NCBI GenBank assembly: GCA_039030075.1
Contig: JBCCEW010000013.1
Coordinates: forward strand, 81,328-145,327
Length of the DNA: 64,000 nucleotides
Direction of reading: 5' to 3'
Source of the DNA: Myxococcota bacterium
Lineage (GTDB): Bacteria > Myxococcota_A > UBA9160 > SMWR01
The notes under the pieces are model-generated. The model was not told where the DNA came from. It searched no databases and saw only the letters and a program-made list of their open reading frames with translations. A program made the translations under genes and the position numbers. The number at the start of each line of letters is the position of its first letter. Position 1 is the stretch's first letter. This document shows, one piece after another, positions 1-9,276 of the stretch.

Positions 1-228
1 CGCACCCCCGACGGCGGCCACCGGGTCGTCGTGCGCGAGGGCTGCGGACCGGTCTGGGTGCGGCTGCACGCCCCCGACGCCGCCTGCGCGGGCGCCGACC
101 CCGAAGGGCGGCTCCTCGCACCTCCGGGCCGCGAACCGCGACGGGTGCGCTGCCGACTGGCCGACGAACCCAGCGAACCCCGGGACCCCAGCGAGGCGGC
201 GACCGGGCCGACCACCGCCGCCCGCTGA
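1..228 (+). CDS. C-terminal fragment of an unidentified protein (runs in from left edge)
   Basis: The frame is open from the first base of the window to a TGA at 226-228, so the 75 visible codons are probably the end of a gene that starts outside. The visible part is rich in Arg, Ala and Pro, has three scattered Cys residues, and ends in a low-complexity acidic/proline tail. I recognise no domain. An internal GTG at 31 could be mistaken for a start. A non-coding shadow in GC-rich DNA cannot be excluded. The roughly 100 bases that follow, up to the next gene, show nothing beyond that gene's ribosome-binding site. Confidence 0.35.
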   Translation, partial: RTPDGGHRVVVREGCGPVWVRLHAPDAACAGADPEGRLLAPPGREPRRVRCRLADEPSEPRDPSEAATGPTTAAR

Positions 229-332
229 ACTTCGAGCGGGCGCGAGCGTGGACAGCGCGGTCCCGGATCGCCCATCCTGACGCCTCACATCGGGCCGCTC
301 GCTCGGGTCGCGGTCTTCGGGAGGACGGAATC

Positions 333-1988
333 ATGGGTCGACGACTCTTCGGCTTCGGTGTCTCGCTCGCAATGTGCTTCGGCCTCTCGTGCGCTCCGGC
401 GACGCAAGCTCCCGAAACGCCCGACGCGCCGACGGCGCCGCAGCTGTTCAGCGGGCTCGGCGATCAACACCACCCGATCACGACGACCAGCGAGACCGCG
501 CAGGCCTACTTCGATCAGGGGCTGATCCTGGTGTTCGGCTTCAACCACGAGGCGGCGATCCGTTCCTTCGAAGCGGCGCTGGTCGAGGACCCGGGTTGCG
601 CCATGTGCGCCTGGGGCATCGCACTCGCCCTGGGCCCGAACATCAACGCCCCCATGGGTCCCGACGCCGAGCGCCAGGCGTTCCTCGCGGCGCAACGCGC
701 GCAACAACTCGCGGCGGGCGTCAGCGATCGCGAGCGCGCCTACATCGAAGCGATCCAGCCGCGCTACGGCGCCGAGCCCCTCGAGGACCGCAGCCCGCGC
801 GACCGCGCCTTCGCCGACGCGATGGGCAAGCTCCACGAGGCCGACCCGGCCGACACCGACGCGGCGACGCTCTATGCCGAGGCGTTGATGGATCTCACCC
901 CGTGGAACTACTGGACCGACGAAGCGGAGCCGCGGGAACACACCGAAGAAGTCCTCGACCTGCTCGAGGGCGTACTCGCGGTGCAGCCCGACCATGTCGG
1001 CGCGAACCACTACTACATCCACGCCGTCGAGGAGCACTTCCCCGAGCGCGGCGTCCCCGCCGCCGAGCGCCTGGGCGGCCTGGCGCCCGAGGCGGGACAC
1101 CTCGTCCACATGCCGTCCCACATCTTCTGGCGGGTGGGTCGCTACGACGAAGCCACCGAGCTGAACCGCAAGGCCGCCGCGGCCGACGAGGCGTTCTTCG
1201 CGACCTGTCGCGCCGGCGTCTTCTACCGCGCGCTCTACTACCCCCACAACATCCACTTCCTGTGGGCCGCCGCGGCGGCCCAGGGCCAGAGCCAGGTCGC
1301 GCTCACGAACGCCCGCAAACTCGAAACCCGTACTGCCGATCAAATGGCCCAGTTCGACTTCCTCGAGGAGTTCTCGACGGTGCCGATGCTCACCCTTGCG
1401 CGCTTCGGGCGCTGGGACGAGGTGCTCGGCGTGCCCCGGCCCGACGCGAGCCTCGTCTACCTGACCGGCGTCTGGCACTACACGCGCGGCCTGGCCCAGG
1501 TGCGCCTGGGTCGCCCGGACATGGCGCGCAGCGAGCTCGAGCAGCTGGTGGCGGCCGCGCAGTCCGAACGCGCCGCGGGTCTGATCGTTTCCGGCGGCGT
1601 GGCGTCGGTGGCAGCGCTGCTCGAGGTGGGGCGCGCCCACCTCGCGGGCGAACTCGCGGCCGCGGGCAAGGACTACGACTCGGCGATCGCCCAGCTCACG
1701 GCGGCCGTCGATGCGCAGGACGCGCTCGCCTACATGGAGCCGCCGCCGTGGTACTTCCCGACGCGTCAGGCCCTCGGCGCGGTGCTGCTCGATGCCGATC
1801 GCGCCGCCGAGGCCGAAGCCGTCTACCGCGTCGACCTCGAACAGTACCCGCGCAACGGGTGGTCCCTCTTCGGTCTCGCCCAGAGCCTGCGCGCCCAGGG
1901 CAAGACCGCCGAGGCCGAATGGGCCGAGAAGGGACATCGCGAAGCCTTTGCGAAGGCCGACGTGACCCTGCGGGCGTCGCGCTTCTAG
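333..1988 (+). CDS. TPR-repeat lipoprotein
   Basis: A 551-residue exported protein. It opens with a basic n-region, a hydrophobic stretch and a lipobox ending in Cys20 (GLSC), so it is probably a membrane-anchored lipoprotein. The body is helical with tetratricopeptide-type repeats: an N-terminal pair around residues 50-110 (FDQGL, NHEAAIRSFEAAL, then CAMCAWGIAL) and C-terminal repeats around 480-545. The N-terminal block matches a large bacterial family of TPR proteins with this FNHEAAIRSF/CAMC signature whose role is unknown; scaffolding is the usual guess. The start is the ATG with GGAGG about ten bases upstream. It faces the next gene convergently across a GC-rich hairpin. Confidence 0.85.
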   Translation: MGRRLFGFGVSLAMCFGLSCAPATQAPETPDAPTAPQLFSGLGDQHHPITTTSETAQAYFDQGLILVFGFNHEAAIRSFEAALVEDPGCAMCAWGIALALGPNINAPMGPDAERQAFLAAQRAQQLAAGVSDRERAYIEAIQPRYGAEPLEDRSPRDRAFADAMGKLHEADPADTDAATLYAEALMDLTPWNYWTDEAEPREHTEEVLDLLEGVLAVQPDHVGANHYYIHAVEEHFPERGVPAAERLGGLAPEAGHLVHMPSHIFWRVGRYDEATELNRKAAAADEAFFATCRAGVFYRALYYPHNIHFLWAAAAAQGQSQVALTNARKLETRTADQMAQFDFLEEFSTVPMLTLARFGRWDEVLGVPRPDASLVYLTGVWHYTRGLAQVRLGRPDMARSELEQLVAAAQSERAAGLIVSGGVASVAALLEVGRAHLAGELAAAGKDYDSAIAQLTAAVDAQDALAYMEPPPWYFPTRQALGAVLLDADRAAEAEAVYRVDLEQYPRNGWSLFGLAQSLRAQGKTAEAEWAEKGHREAFAKADVTLRASRF

Positions 1989-1993
1989 TTCGT

Positions 1994-2014
1994 CCCCGGG
2001 GCACGCGCCCGGGG
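1994..2014. terminator. Hairpin between convergent genes
   Basis: CCCCGGG at 1994-2000 pairs with CCCGGGG at 2008-2014 across a 7-base loop. It begins six bases after the TPR lipoprotein stop and lies before the stop of the facing membrane-protein gene. There is no T-tract, so this is a stem-only, possibly bidirectional terminator. Confidence 0.5.
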
Positions 2015-2030
2015 TCCCAGCGAGCGAGCG

Positions 2031-2363
2031 CTAGACGAGTCCCCACCGCGCAGCGACCACCGCTCCCGCGATCGAGAGCGCCCAGGTCGCGCCGGTGACG
2101 GCCGCCCACGCCCCGAAGCCGCCGGTGAGGCGCTGCTCTCGCCGCAGGGCGAGGACGCTGAGCGTCGCCGTTACCAGCACACCCAGCGCCGCGAGCCACG
2201 CGCGGTCGCGCACCGCGAGCACGAGCAGCGGCGCCAGGAACGCGATCGCGTGTCCCAGCAGGACCAGGCCGATCGGCCACAGGGTCGGCTCGCGCACGAA
2301 CGGCAGCACGAGTCGATCGATCCAACCCTCGCCGCGGAAGGGATCGCGGCGCAGCTCGGTCAC
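2031..2363 (-). CDS. Small integral membrane protein, unknown function
   Basis: A 110-residue protein with three hydrophobic segments (about residues 29-50, 55-73 and 85-106) separated by short basic loops, consistent with a small inner-membrane protein. No family is recognised. The start is GTG at 2363, 13 bases after the stop of the VOC gene, so it is probably the last gene of a three-gene minus-strand operon (formylglutamate-amidohydrolase-like, VOC protein, this one). The function may relate to that operon, but the sequence does not show how. Confidence 0.6.
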   Translation of the reverse strand: MTELRRDPFRGEGWIDRLVLPFVREPTLWPIGLVLLGHAIAFLAPLLVLAVRDRAWLAALGVLVTATLSVLALRREQRLTGGFGAWAAVTGATWALSIAGAVVAARWGLV

Positions 2364-2376
2364 TCCGGCGCTCCGT

Positions 2377-3243
2377 TCAAGCGGTGTCCGGTTCGATCAG
2401 GAGTGTCGGCACGCCGCAGGTTCCGCTCTTCACGGTCAACACGCGCGTCCCGGGCTTCCGGCCCTTCCGCACCTCGGAGACCTCGATCCCCGCCGCGCTG
2501 AGTCGGGCGTGGGCGGCATCCGCGTCGGGGACCCGCCAGGTCATGCCCCAGAGTCGATCCGTGTCTCCCAGCGCCGATGCGTTCTCGAGCGGATGCGCGA
2601 TCTCGACGGTCACGCCGCCGACGCGGAAGAACATGAGGCGCATGCCCCACTGGGGAAAACTCTTGTCGAGTGCGAGGCGCAGGCCGAGCCCGTCGCCGTA
2701 GAGCTGAATCGCCGCTTCCGGGTCCGCCGTCTGGACCACAGCGTGATCGATCCCCGAGATGCAGCTCGCCTCGGCATCGACCGCCGTCGACTCGGGAAGC
2801 ATGTCGGCGGGCGAGAGATGCTCGATCCCGAAGAGCAACACGCCCCGCGTGTGTTCGAGGGGCAGCGGTACGCGCCGCCAGCGCCGGTACACACCCGAGT
2901 CCGAGTCGCGGCCCATGCCGGGTTCGACTTCGGCCGGCGAGAGGCCGCGCTCGGTGAGCGTCGCGTGGCAGGCGTCGGCGTCGGCCGTCCCCAGCGCGAG
3001 CCCGATCGGGCCCTCCCCCACCGCATCGAGACGCTGGCGCAGCAGACTCGCCGTGTGCCCGGGGCCCTCGGGTGCCAGCAGCTCGAGATAGGTATTCCCG
3101 AGCCGGAAGAGCGTGTTCGCGGACCCCTGACCGGGGTGCTCTCCGCGCCAGGCCGGCCGACGTCCGAAGAGCGTCGCGTAGTCGCGGGTCGCCGCGTGGA
3201 GGTCGCGAACCGCCAGGATCACATGGTCGAGGGTGTCGAACAT
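2377..3243 (-). CDS. VOC-superfamily protein with two glyoxalase-like modules
   Basis: A 288-residue protein. Two vicinal-oxygen-chelate modules are visible: an N-terminal one beginning LDHVILAVRDL and carrying NTYLELLAPEG, and a second near residue 155 beginning GIDHAVVQTADPEAAIQLY and carrying VTVEIAHPL. This arrangement is typical of glyoxalase_3/dioxygenase-like VOC proteins, which usually bind a divalent metal through His/Glu; the substrate cannot be inferred. The ATG at 3243 was chosen because the beta-alpha-beta fold begins immediately there, and upstream codons in frame are composition-biased and overlap the neighbouring gene. It lies 20 bases downstream of the amidohydrolase and 13 upstream of the membrane-protein gene. 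Confidence 0.85.
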   Translation of the reverse strand: MFDTLDHVILAVRDLHAATRDYATLFGRRPAWRGEHPGQGSANTLFRLGNTYLELLAPEGPGHTASLLRQRLDAVGEGPIGLALGTADADACHATLTERGLSPAEVEPGMGRDSDSGVYRRWRRVPLPLEHTRGVLLFGIEHLSPADMLPESTAVDAEASCISGIDHAVVQTADPEAAIQLYGDGLGLRLALDKSFPQWGMRLMFFRVGGVTVEIAHPLENASALGDTDRLWGMTWRVPDADAAHARLSAAGIEVSEVRKGRKPGTRVLTVKSGTCGVPTLLIEPDTA

Positions 3244-3263
3244 GGGTCCAGCATAGCCGGACC

Positions 3264-4034
3264 TCAGCCGGCGGAGCGGTCCACCTCGAGCGCCTCGCGT
3301 GAGGCGACGAGTGCGCGCGCCACCCGCTCGGCCACCGCCTCGACGCCCTCGCTCGAACGCAGGAGATCGTTGCGCACCTCGATCTCGAGATACGGCACCC
3401 CATGGGCGCGACCGTGGCGCGACGCGGCGTAGATCAACCCGGCGTAGCCCGAATAGGGTTCGTTGCGCGCAACGCGAAACCCCTGGGCACCCAGCGCTTC
3501 CGCAAGCCCCTCGGCCCAGTCTTCGTGCGCATCGAACAGGACGCCGAGCTCCATCTCGCGGGCGTGACCGTCGAACTCGGGCGTGAACGAATGCACCGAA
3601 CAGAGCCACGGCGTGGGCGGCGTGCGGACCTGCTCCGCGAGCATCGCGTCGAAGGCGGCGTGGTAGGGCTCGAAGGTGCGCCGGGCGCGCTCGGCCCGCG
3701 CTTCGGGCGGGAGGCCGCGGTTGAACGCGAGCGCCTGTCCCGCCACCGTGTCGACCACGAAGCTCTCCTCGTCCGGGCCGCGATTGGGATCGCAGACCAG
3801 GCGCGAGAAGGTCGAGAGCACGGCGGGGCTGCCGGTGAGCTGGGCGAGCGCTCGGGTGAGGTCTCCCGCCCCGATGTCCCATCCCCAGTGGTCGGCGGCG
3901 AGCGCGGCTTCGGTCGCTGACAACCGCAACCCATCCAGCGCGCGGCCCGCATGCTCACAGCTGAATGCGAAGAGTGCGTCCCTGGCACCGGTGATGCGCT
4001 CGAAGGCGGCGCCCGAGGAGTACGGGAGGTTCAC
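3264..4034 (-). CDS. N-formylglutamate amidohydrolase family protein
   Basis: About 256 residues from a GTG at 4034. The N-terminal SCEHAG, then DHWGWDIGAGDLTRAL, SRLVCDPNR, SVHSFTP and YLEIEVRNDLL follow the order of conserved blocks in the COG3931/PF05013 family. Members hydrolyse N-formylglutamate or related N-acyl amino acids with a zinc ion; the His and Asp/Asn-Arg blocks fit the metal and carboxylate sites. No histidine-degradation genes are nearby, so a role in that pathway is unsupported. It is the first gene of a three-gene minus-strand operon. An upstream extension is in frame, but it is Arg/Pro-rich and runs toward the divergent gene, so I reject it. Confidence 0.8.
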   Translation of the reverse strand: MNLPYSSGAAFERITGARDALFAFSCEHAGRALDGLRLSATEAALAADHWGWDIGAGDLTRALAQLTGSPAVLSTFSRLVCDPNRGPDEESFVVDTVAGQALAFNRGLPPEARAERARRTFEPYHAAFDAMLAEQVRTPPTPWLCSVHSFTPEFDGHAREMELGVLFDAHEDWAEGLAEALGAQGFRVARNEPYSGYAGLIYAASRHGRAHGVPYLEIEVRNDLLRSSEGVEAVAERVARALVASREALEVDRSAG

Positions 4035-4161
4035 GACAGGGGTGTAGCGAGGTCGACGGCGAGAAGCCGGCGGGCGCGTGGGCGGCGGTGCACCGGCCCG
4101 GGCACGACGGGCCCTCGCCGCGACGGAACGGTACGCTGCCGCGACGCGCAGGAGGGTTCCG

Positions 4162-4599
4162 ATGTCCCTGGCCATGACGAAAGCCGATCGTGACGCGTTC
4201 CTCGCCGACGTCCATGTGGGCGTGATCGGCATCGAGCAGGCGGGTGCTCCGCCGTTGATGGCGCCGATCTGGTACGACTACGCGCCGGATGCCGGGCTCT
4301 GGGTGCTGACCGGCCCCGACTCGCTCAAAGGCCGCGCGATCGCCGCGGCGGGCCGCTTCAGCCTCGTGGCGCAGGTCGAGGAGCCGCCGGCCTATCAGTA
4401 CGTGAGCGTCGAGGGACCGGTGGTCTCGACCGAACCCGCCGATCTCGAGCGGGACACCCGGCCGATGGCGCGCCGCTACTTCGGCACCGAGCTCGGGGAC
4501 CTCTACGTGAAGTCCCAAGCGAGCGACACGTCGGTGCGGATCACCATGCGCCCCGAGACGTGGCGCACGGTCGACTACCGCAAGCTGACCCTCGCCTGA
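4162..4599 (+). CDS. Pyridoxamine 5'-phosphate oxidase-family (FMN/F420 split-barrel) protein
   Basis: A 145-residue protein with the pattern of the flavin-binding split barrel: an N-terminal helix (MTKADRDAFLAD), strand pairs around APIWYDY and LWVLTGP, the phosphate-binding-type segment SLKGRAI, and a conserved late EGPV strand. Members reduce or oxidise small substrates with FMN or F420, or simply bind flavin or heme; the particular activity is unknown. The ATG at 4162 follows AGGAGG by about seven bases and is preferred over an upstream in-frame start. The downstream membrane-protein gene begins within its last codons if its GTG is correct, suggesting cotranscription. Confidence 0.8.
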   Translation: MSLAMTKADRDAFLADVHVGVIGIEQAGAPPLMAPIWYDYAPDAGLWVLTGPDSLKGRAIAAAGRFSLVAQVEEPPAYQYVSVEGPVVSTEPADLERDTRPMARRYFGTELGDLYVKSQASDTSVRITMRPETWRTVDYRKLTLA

Positions 4600-5321
4600 G
4601 GCGCGCCCTGCCCTCGTACCGCTCGCTCTTCTGGGTCCTCGGCGGTCTCTTGACCGTCGAATTCGTCGTGCTGGCCATCGATCCGGTGTCACGCTCCACC
4701 TGGTTGATGGAGAACGTGCTGGTGTTCGCCCTCGTCGGAGTTCTGGTGGCGAGCTACCGACGCTTGCCGCTGTCGCGCGTCTCCTACACGCTGATCTTCC
4801 TGTTCCTGGCGCTGCACGAGGTCGGATCCCACTACACCTATTCCCTGGTGCCCTACGACGAGGCCTGCCAGCGCTGGTTCGGGTTCTCGCTGAACGAGGC
4901 ACTCGGCTTCGAACGCAACCACTTCGATCGCCTGGTCCACTTCAGCTACGGATTGCTGCTCGCCTACCCGATCCGCGAGTTCTTCCTGCGCGTCGCCGAC
5001 GTGCGCGGTTTCTGGGGCTACTTCCTGCCCCTCGATCTCACGATGTCGTCGTCGATGATCTACGAGCTGATCGAATGGGCCGCGGCCGAGATCTTCGGCG
5101 GCGAACTCGGAGCGGCGTACCTCGGGACCCAGGGAGACATCTGGGACGCCCACAAGGACATGGCGCTGGCGAGCCTGGGGGCGTTGATCGCGATGGCCGT
5201 GACCGTGGGGGTCAACCGACACCTGGGACGCGACGTCGCCGCCGAGTGGGCGGAGAGCTTTGCGGTCAAGCACCCGGAACCGCTGGGTGAAGAGGCGATC
5301 GACCGAGGCGGCGCCCCCTGA
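4560..5321 (+). CDS. DUF2238 (YjdF-like) integral membrane protein
   Basis: A membrane protein of up to 253 residues with about six transmembrane segments. It shows the DUF2238 signatures: LALHEVGSHYTYS, RNHFDRLVHFSYGLL, YELIEW and GTQGDIWDAHKDM, with His and Asp residues lining the predicted membrane core. The biochemical role of the family is unknown. The only GTG/ATG start long enough is GTG 4560, which overlaps the upstream gene by 40 bases; a CTG or TTG between 4596 and 4650 would remove the overlap, so the N-terminus is uncertain. The C-terminus is soluble and acidic. Confidence 0.75.
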   Translation: MAHGRLPQADPRLRRALPSYRSLFWVLGGLLTVEFVVLAIDPVSRSTWLMENVLVFALVGVLVASYRRLPLSRVSYTLIFLFLALHEVGSHYTYSLVPYDEACQRWFGFSLNEALGFERNHFDRLVHFSYGLLLAYPIREFFLRVADVRGFWGYFLPLDLTMSSSMIYELIEWAAAEIFGGELGAAYLGTQGDIWDAHKDMALASLGALIAMAVTVGVNRHLGRDVAAEWAESFAVKHPEPLGEEAIDRGGAP

Positions 5322-5438
5322 TCCCACGTTCCAGCCGTCAGGGACGAGTCGCCCAGGGGAGTTTTCGGCGACGCAGACCCTCGCACACCTTTCGGGGTCC
5401 GCGGGCGAGTGGTAGGAAACCGTTCGGAGGATCTCGCC

Positions 5439-7652
5439 ATGCAACGCCTCGTGCTCGGTCTCGTCGTGCTTCTGGTGCTCGCCCTGGCCCTCGTCTACGT
5501 CGCCGGCACCGGCGTCTTCGGCGACGCGACCTACGCGGGGTCGCCCGAAGCCCCGGCGGTCGCACCCGAGACGGTCGCGGCCCGCGCGGCCGCGATCCAA
5601 CAGGCCGGCCAGGACCTCGGAATCGCCCGGCCGAAGCAGATCCTGTTCGGCGACCTCCACGTCCACAGCACCTTCTCCTTCGACGCCTTTCAGCTGAGCC
5701 TGCCGATGGCCGGCGGCGACGGCGCCCACCCGGTCGCCGACGCCTGCGACTACGCGCGCCACTGCTCGGGCCTCGACTTCTGGTCGATCAGCGACCACGG
5801 CATCACCCTGACGCCGCGCGCCTGGAGCGAGACGATCGACTCGATCCGCCAGTGCAACGCGGTGGCCGGCGACGCCGCCAACCCGGATCACGTCGCCTAT
5901 CTCGGCTGGGAGTGGACCCAGGTCGGCACCACGCCGGAGAACCACTGGGGCCACAAGAACGTCGTCCTCCGCGACCTCGCCGACGATGCGATCCCCACCC
6001 TCCCGATCACCGCCGGCACCCCGCCCGGGCGCGGCGACCTCGAGGACTTCCAGGTCTCGCCCTTCCTGCTGGGCTTCCTATCCCTGGGCGCCCACGCGAA
6101 CGGGGGCTCCGACTTCGTGCGCTTCATGACCGAGACCACCGGGATCCCCAACTGTCCGGCGGACGTCCCGGTGCGCGAACTCCCCGACGACTGCCGCGAG
6201 GCGGCCCCGACGCCCGGCATCCTGTTCGCGAAGCTCCGCGAATGGGGCCTCGCATCGATGGTGATCCCCCACGGCACCACCTGGGGCTTCTACACCCCCT
6301 CCGGTTCGTCGTGGGAGAAGCAGCTCACGCCCGAACATCACGATCCCGACCAGCAGCGGATCATCGAGGTGTTCTCGGGGCACGGAAACTCGGAGGAGTA
6401 CCGCGACTTCCGCGAGGTCGTCTTCGAAGCCGACGGCACGCCGGTGTGCCCGGCTCCTACTCGCGACTTCCTGCCCTCGTGCTGGCGCGCCGGCGAGATC
6501 ATCGCAACGCGCTGTCTCGACGAGGGCGAGTCCGTCGAGGAGTGCGAGAGCCGCGCGGCCGAAGCACGCCGGCTCTTCCTCGAGACCGAGTTCAATGGCG
6601 GCAAGGTCGTGGTGGGCAAGACCTCCGTCGCCGACTGGCAGGACGCGGGCCAGTGCCGCGACTGCTTCCAGCCCTCGTTCAACTACCGCCCGAAGAGTTC
6701 GGTCCAATACATCCTCTCGCTCGAAGACGCGGACAGCGATCCCGAGCGATTCCGTTTCGGCTTCATTGCATCGAGCGACAACCACTCGTCGCGGCCCGGC
6801 ACCGGCTACAAGGAAGTGTCGCGCGCCGAGTTCACCGAGGCTCGGTTCGGTTCGTTCGTGGACACGCCGATCGGAACGCCGATCGAGCGACCGCCCGAGT
6901 CGCGCGCCCGCCCCTACACGCCAGGACCGGGAGACACGCCCTTCGCCGGCTTCGAGACCGAGCGCGGCGCCTCCTTCTTCCTGAACGGCGGCCTCGCCGC
7001 GGTGCACGCCGACGGACGCGATCGCGACGCGATCTGGCAGGCCCTCGATCGCAAGGAGGTCTACGGCACCAGCGGCCCGCGCATCCTCTTGTGGTTCGAC
7101 CTCTTGAATGGGCCCGACGGCCCCGCCCCGATGGGCTCGGAAGCGCGCCTCGGCGAGCCGCCGATCTTCCAGGTGCGCGCCCAGGGCTCCTTCGAGCAGA
7201 AGCCCGGCTGCCCGGCGGATGCGCTGGATGCCCTCGGTGATCGGGTCGACCGGCTCTGCCAGGGCGAGTGCTACCACCCGAGCGACCAGCGCCGATCGAT
7301 CACGCGCATCGAAGTCGTCCGCATCCGGCCCGGATCCGACGGCGACGTCGGAGACCGCATCGAGGACCCGTGGCGCGTGCTGCCCTGCCGTGGCGACGGA
7401 AACGGCTGCGTGAAGGCGTTCTCCGATCCCGAGTACGCGACGAGCGGCCGCGACGCCGTCTACTACGTCCGTGCAATCGAAGCCGAGAGCGAAGCGGTCG
7501 GAGCCGACCCGCTCGGCTGCAAGCGTGACACCAACGGGCGCTGCATCGAGGTGAATCCCTGCTTCGGTCGACCGAACGAGGACGACTGTCTCGCGAAGAC
7601 CGAGGAGCGTGCCTGGTCTTCGCCGATCTACGTGGATCAGCCCGGCGCGTAG
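5439..7652 (+). CDS. DUF3604 domain protein, membrane-anchored/exported
   Basis: A 737-residue protein starting at an ATG with CGGAGG nine bases upstream. An N-terminal hydrophobic helix (residues 3-22) acts as signal or anchor. The DUF3604 body, related to PHP-type phosphoesterases, shows the metal-site motifs GDLHVHSTFSFDAF, SISDHGITL, VIPHGTTWG and IASSDNHSSRPGTG, and the family hallmark KEVYGTSGPRI. It is Cys-rich (VEECESR, CRDCFQPSF, CQGECYH), which fits a disulfide-bonded periplasmic enzyme. Reactions of DUF3604 proteins are not established. A second, divergent DUF3604 gene lies at 13304-15295. It converges on an exported amidohydrolase with a 20-base gap. Confidence 0.9.
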   Translation: MQRLVLGLVVLLVLALALVYVAGTGVFGDATYAGSPEAPAVAPETVAARAAAIQQAGQDLGIARPKQILFGDLHVHSTFSFDAFQLSLPMAGGDGAHPVADACDYARHCSGLDFWSISDHGITLTPRAWSETIDSIRQCNAVAGDAANPDHVAYLGWEWTQVGTTPENHWGHKNVVLRDLADDAIPTLPITAGTPPGRGDLEDFQVSPFLLGFLSLGAHANGGSDFVRFMTETTGIPNCPADVPVRELPDDCREAAPTPGILFAKLREWGLASMVIPHGTTWGFYTPSGSSWEKQLTPEHHDPDQQRIIEVFSGHGNSEEYRDFREVVFEADGTPVCPAPTRDFLPSCWRAGEIIATRCLDEGESVEECESRAAEARRLFLETEFNGGKVVVGKTSVADWQDAGQCRDCFQPSFNYRPKSSVQYILSLEDADSDPERFRFGFIASSDNHSSRPGTGYKEVSRAEFTEARFGSFVDTPIGTPIERPPESRARPYTPGPGDTPFAGFETERGASFFLNGGLAAVHADGRDRDAIWQALDRKEVYGTSGPRILLWFDLLNGPDGPAPMGSEARLGEPPIFQVRAQGSFEQKPGCPADALDALGDRVDRLCQGECYHPSDQRRSITRIEVVRIRPGSDGDVGDRIEDPWRVLPCRGDGNGCVKAFSDPEYATSGRDAVYYVRAIEAESEAVGADPLGCKRDTNGRCIEVNPCFGRPNEDDCLAKTEERAWSSPIYVDQPGA

Positions 7653-7672
7653 CGGCCTGAAGCGGGGGAGCG

Positions 7673-9142
7673 CTAGCGCGCCCCGACCGCGACGCGCTCG
7701 AGAAGCCGCCCGGCCTGGATGACCTCGCGGATCCGGGAGACGGCGCCGATGTCGGTGGTCGGGTCCCCGGCCACCAGCACCAGGTCGGCGCGCTGCCCCA
7801 CGGCCACATTGCCGAAGCTCGGCGCGTCCGTGTCCTCCAGGAACTGCGCCGGCCCGAGCGTCGCCGCGCGGATCGCCTCGGTCGGCGTCAGCCCCGCCTC
7901 GACGAGGTGCGCGAGCTCCCGGTGCAGACCCGCTCCGGGGAACACCCCGCTCTGCGTATCGCTCCCCGCCAGGATCGTCACACCGGCGCGGTGCAGACGC
8001 CGCACGTTGTCGACCCGCACCCGCTGCTGGTACGCCTCGAGATTGAGCTCCTGCCACGAGTCGAGCGCTCCCGCCTGGAACTCGGCCGGAATCGGATAGA
8101 AGGAGGCGAGCCGCTCCGCCGTGGCGATCTCGCGTTCGATCGCGATCGCCTCCCGCGGCCCGAGACGAAGCCGTGCATAGTTGTCGAAGACCTCGGTGGT
8201 CGCGACCATGGGAATGCCGTAGCCGGCGAGGCGTGCGATCTCGGTATCGGGAATCCGTTCCTTGTAGACACCGTGTACCCACGCGGCGACGCCCGCCTCG
8301 GCGGCGTCGATGGCGTCCTCGGTCGTGCCGATGTGGGCGACGGTGCGAATGCCCTTCGACTCCGCCTCGGTCACGAAGGCCGCCGCCACGTCGCGGGCCA
8401 AGCGAGGCGCATCGAGCGGGATCGCGTCGATCACGATCTTCCCGAAGTCGACCTCGGCGTCGGCGATGTCGAGGGCTGCGTCGCGCGCCTCCTCCACCGT
8501 CGCGAGCTGCACCGCGACCCGCGGTTCCACGTACCAGGCGAGCCAGCCCGGCACGAAGGCCCGCACCAGCGCCACGGGATGACCGTCCGGTGCTGTGTGG
8601 ACCGGACCGGCCGTGAAGATCTGAGGCCCGACTTGCGTTCCCCGCGCGACGGCCTCGCGGCGGGACACCGCCGACCCACTGCCGTCGCCCGGGTCGAAGA
8701 CCGTGGTGACCCCCGTGTACAGGTAGCCGGCCATCATCGCCTCGGGATCCGGGAAGCCTCCCTCCCAGGGCGGCGCCGGATTCGAGTTGATGTGCCCGTG
8801 CATGTCGACGAGGCCCGGGATCAGCGTGGCGCCGGCCCCGGCAATCCGGGTCGCGCCGCCCGGCGCGCGGCCGCGACCGGCGGCATCGATCGCGGCGATC
8901 TTGCCGTCGCGCACGGTCACGTCGCGGAACCCGGTGCGGCGTCCCGTCGCCACGTCGAGAACCGCGACATCGGTGATCCACAGGACCTCCGCACTCGCGG
9001 GCGTGACGTGCGGGCCGGGAACCGCAGTGGCGCAGCCCACGGCCGCCAGGAGCGTGACCGCGCAGAGCGCCTGCAGCAGGCGCAGCGCGCGGGTGCTTCG
9101 TCCGCGGGAGCACTGCATCGGGTCGTGGGTCGCGTGATTCAC
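7673..9142 (-). CDS. Exported metal-dependent amidohydrolase (imidazolonepropionase/prolidase-like)
   Basis: A 489-residue protein. The GTG at 9142 is preferred because AAGGAGGAGG lies just upstream; an ATG at 9118 is the alternative. A signal sequence with lipobox-like AVGC precedes an amidohydrolase domain: the beta-sandwich start VLDVATGRR, then the metal motif GLVDMHGHIN (HxH), a possible bridging Lys in DFGKIVID, VAHIGTT, WVHGVY and the late metal Asp in AGSDTQSG, ending with GQRADLVLVAGDP. These proteins hydrolyse C-N bonds in amides or cyclic ureides; this exported subtype includes peptidase-like enzymes. It is divergent from a second, unrelated amidohydrolase-fold gene at 9277. Confidence 0.87.
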   Translation of the reverse strand: MNHATHDPMQCSRGRSTRALRLLQALCAVTLLAAVGCATAVPGPHVTPASAEVLWITDVAVLDVATGRRTGFRDVTVRDGKIAAIDAAGRGRAPGGATRIAGAGATLIPGLVDMHGHINSNPAPPWEGGFPDPEAMMAGYLYTGVTTVFDPGDGSGSAVSRREAVARGTQVGPQIFTAGPVHTAPDGHPVALVRAFVPGWLAWYVEPRVAVQLATVEEARDAALDIADAEVDFGKIVIDAIPLDAPRLARDVAAAFVTEAESKGIRTVAHIGTTEDAIDAAEAGVAAWVHGVYKERIPDTEIARLAGYGIPMVATTEVFDNYARLRLGPREAIAIEREIATAERLASFYPIPAEFQAGALDSWQELNLEAYQQRVRVDNVRRLHRAGVTILAGSDTQSGVFPGAGLHRELAHLVEAGLTPTEAIRAATLGPAQFLEDTDAPSFGNVAVGQRADLVLVAGDPTTDIGAVSRIREVIQAGRLLERVAVGAR

Positions 9143-9276
9143 CGGTTCCTCCTCCTTGCGCCTCGAAGCGCGCACCGAGCCCGGATCGTCGGTTGCGACC
9201 GCAGCCGCGTCAAGCACCCGTAACACCGGGAGACGCCACGGCAGAGAATCGCGCGCGCCCGGTCTATGCTGCGCCC

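Noticed and set aside
6078..9113. A 1011-residue minus-strand frame
   Set aside because: It covers the DUF3604 gene and is out of frame with the amidohydrolase; Arg/Gly-rich shadow.
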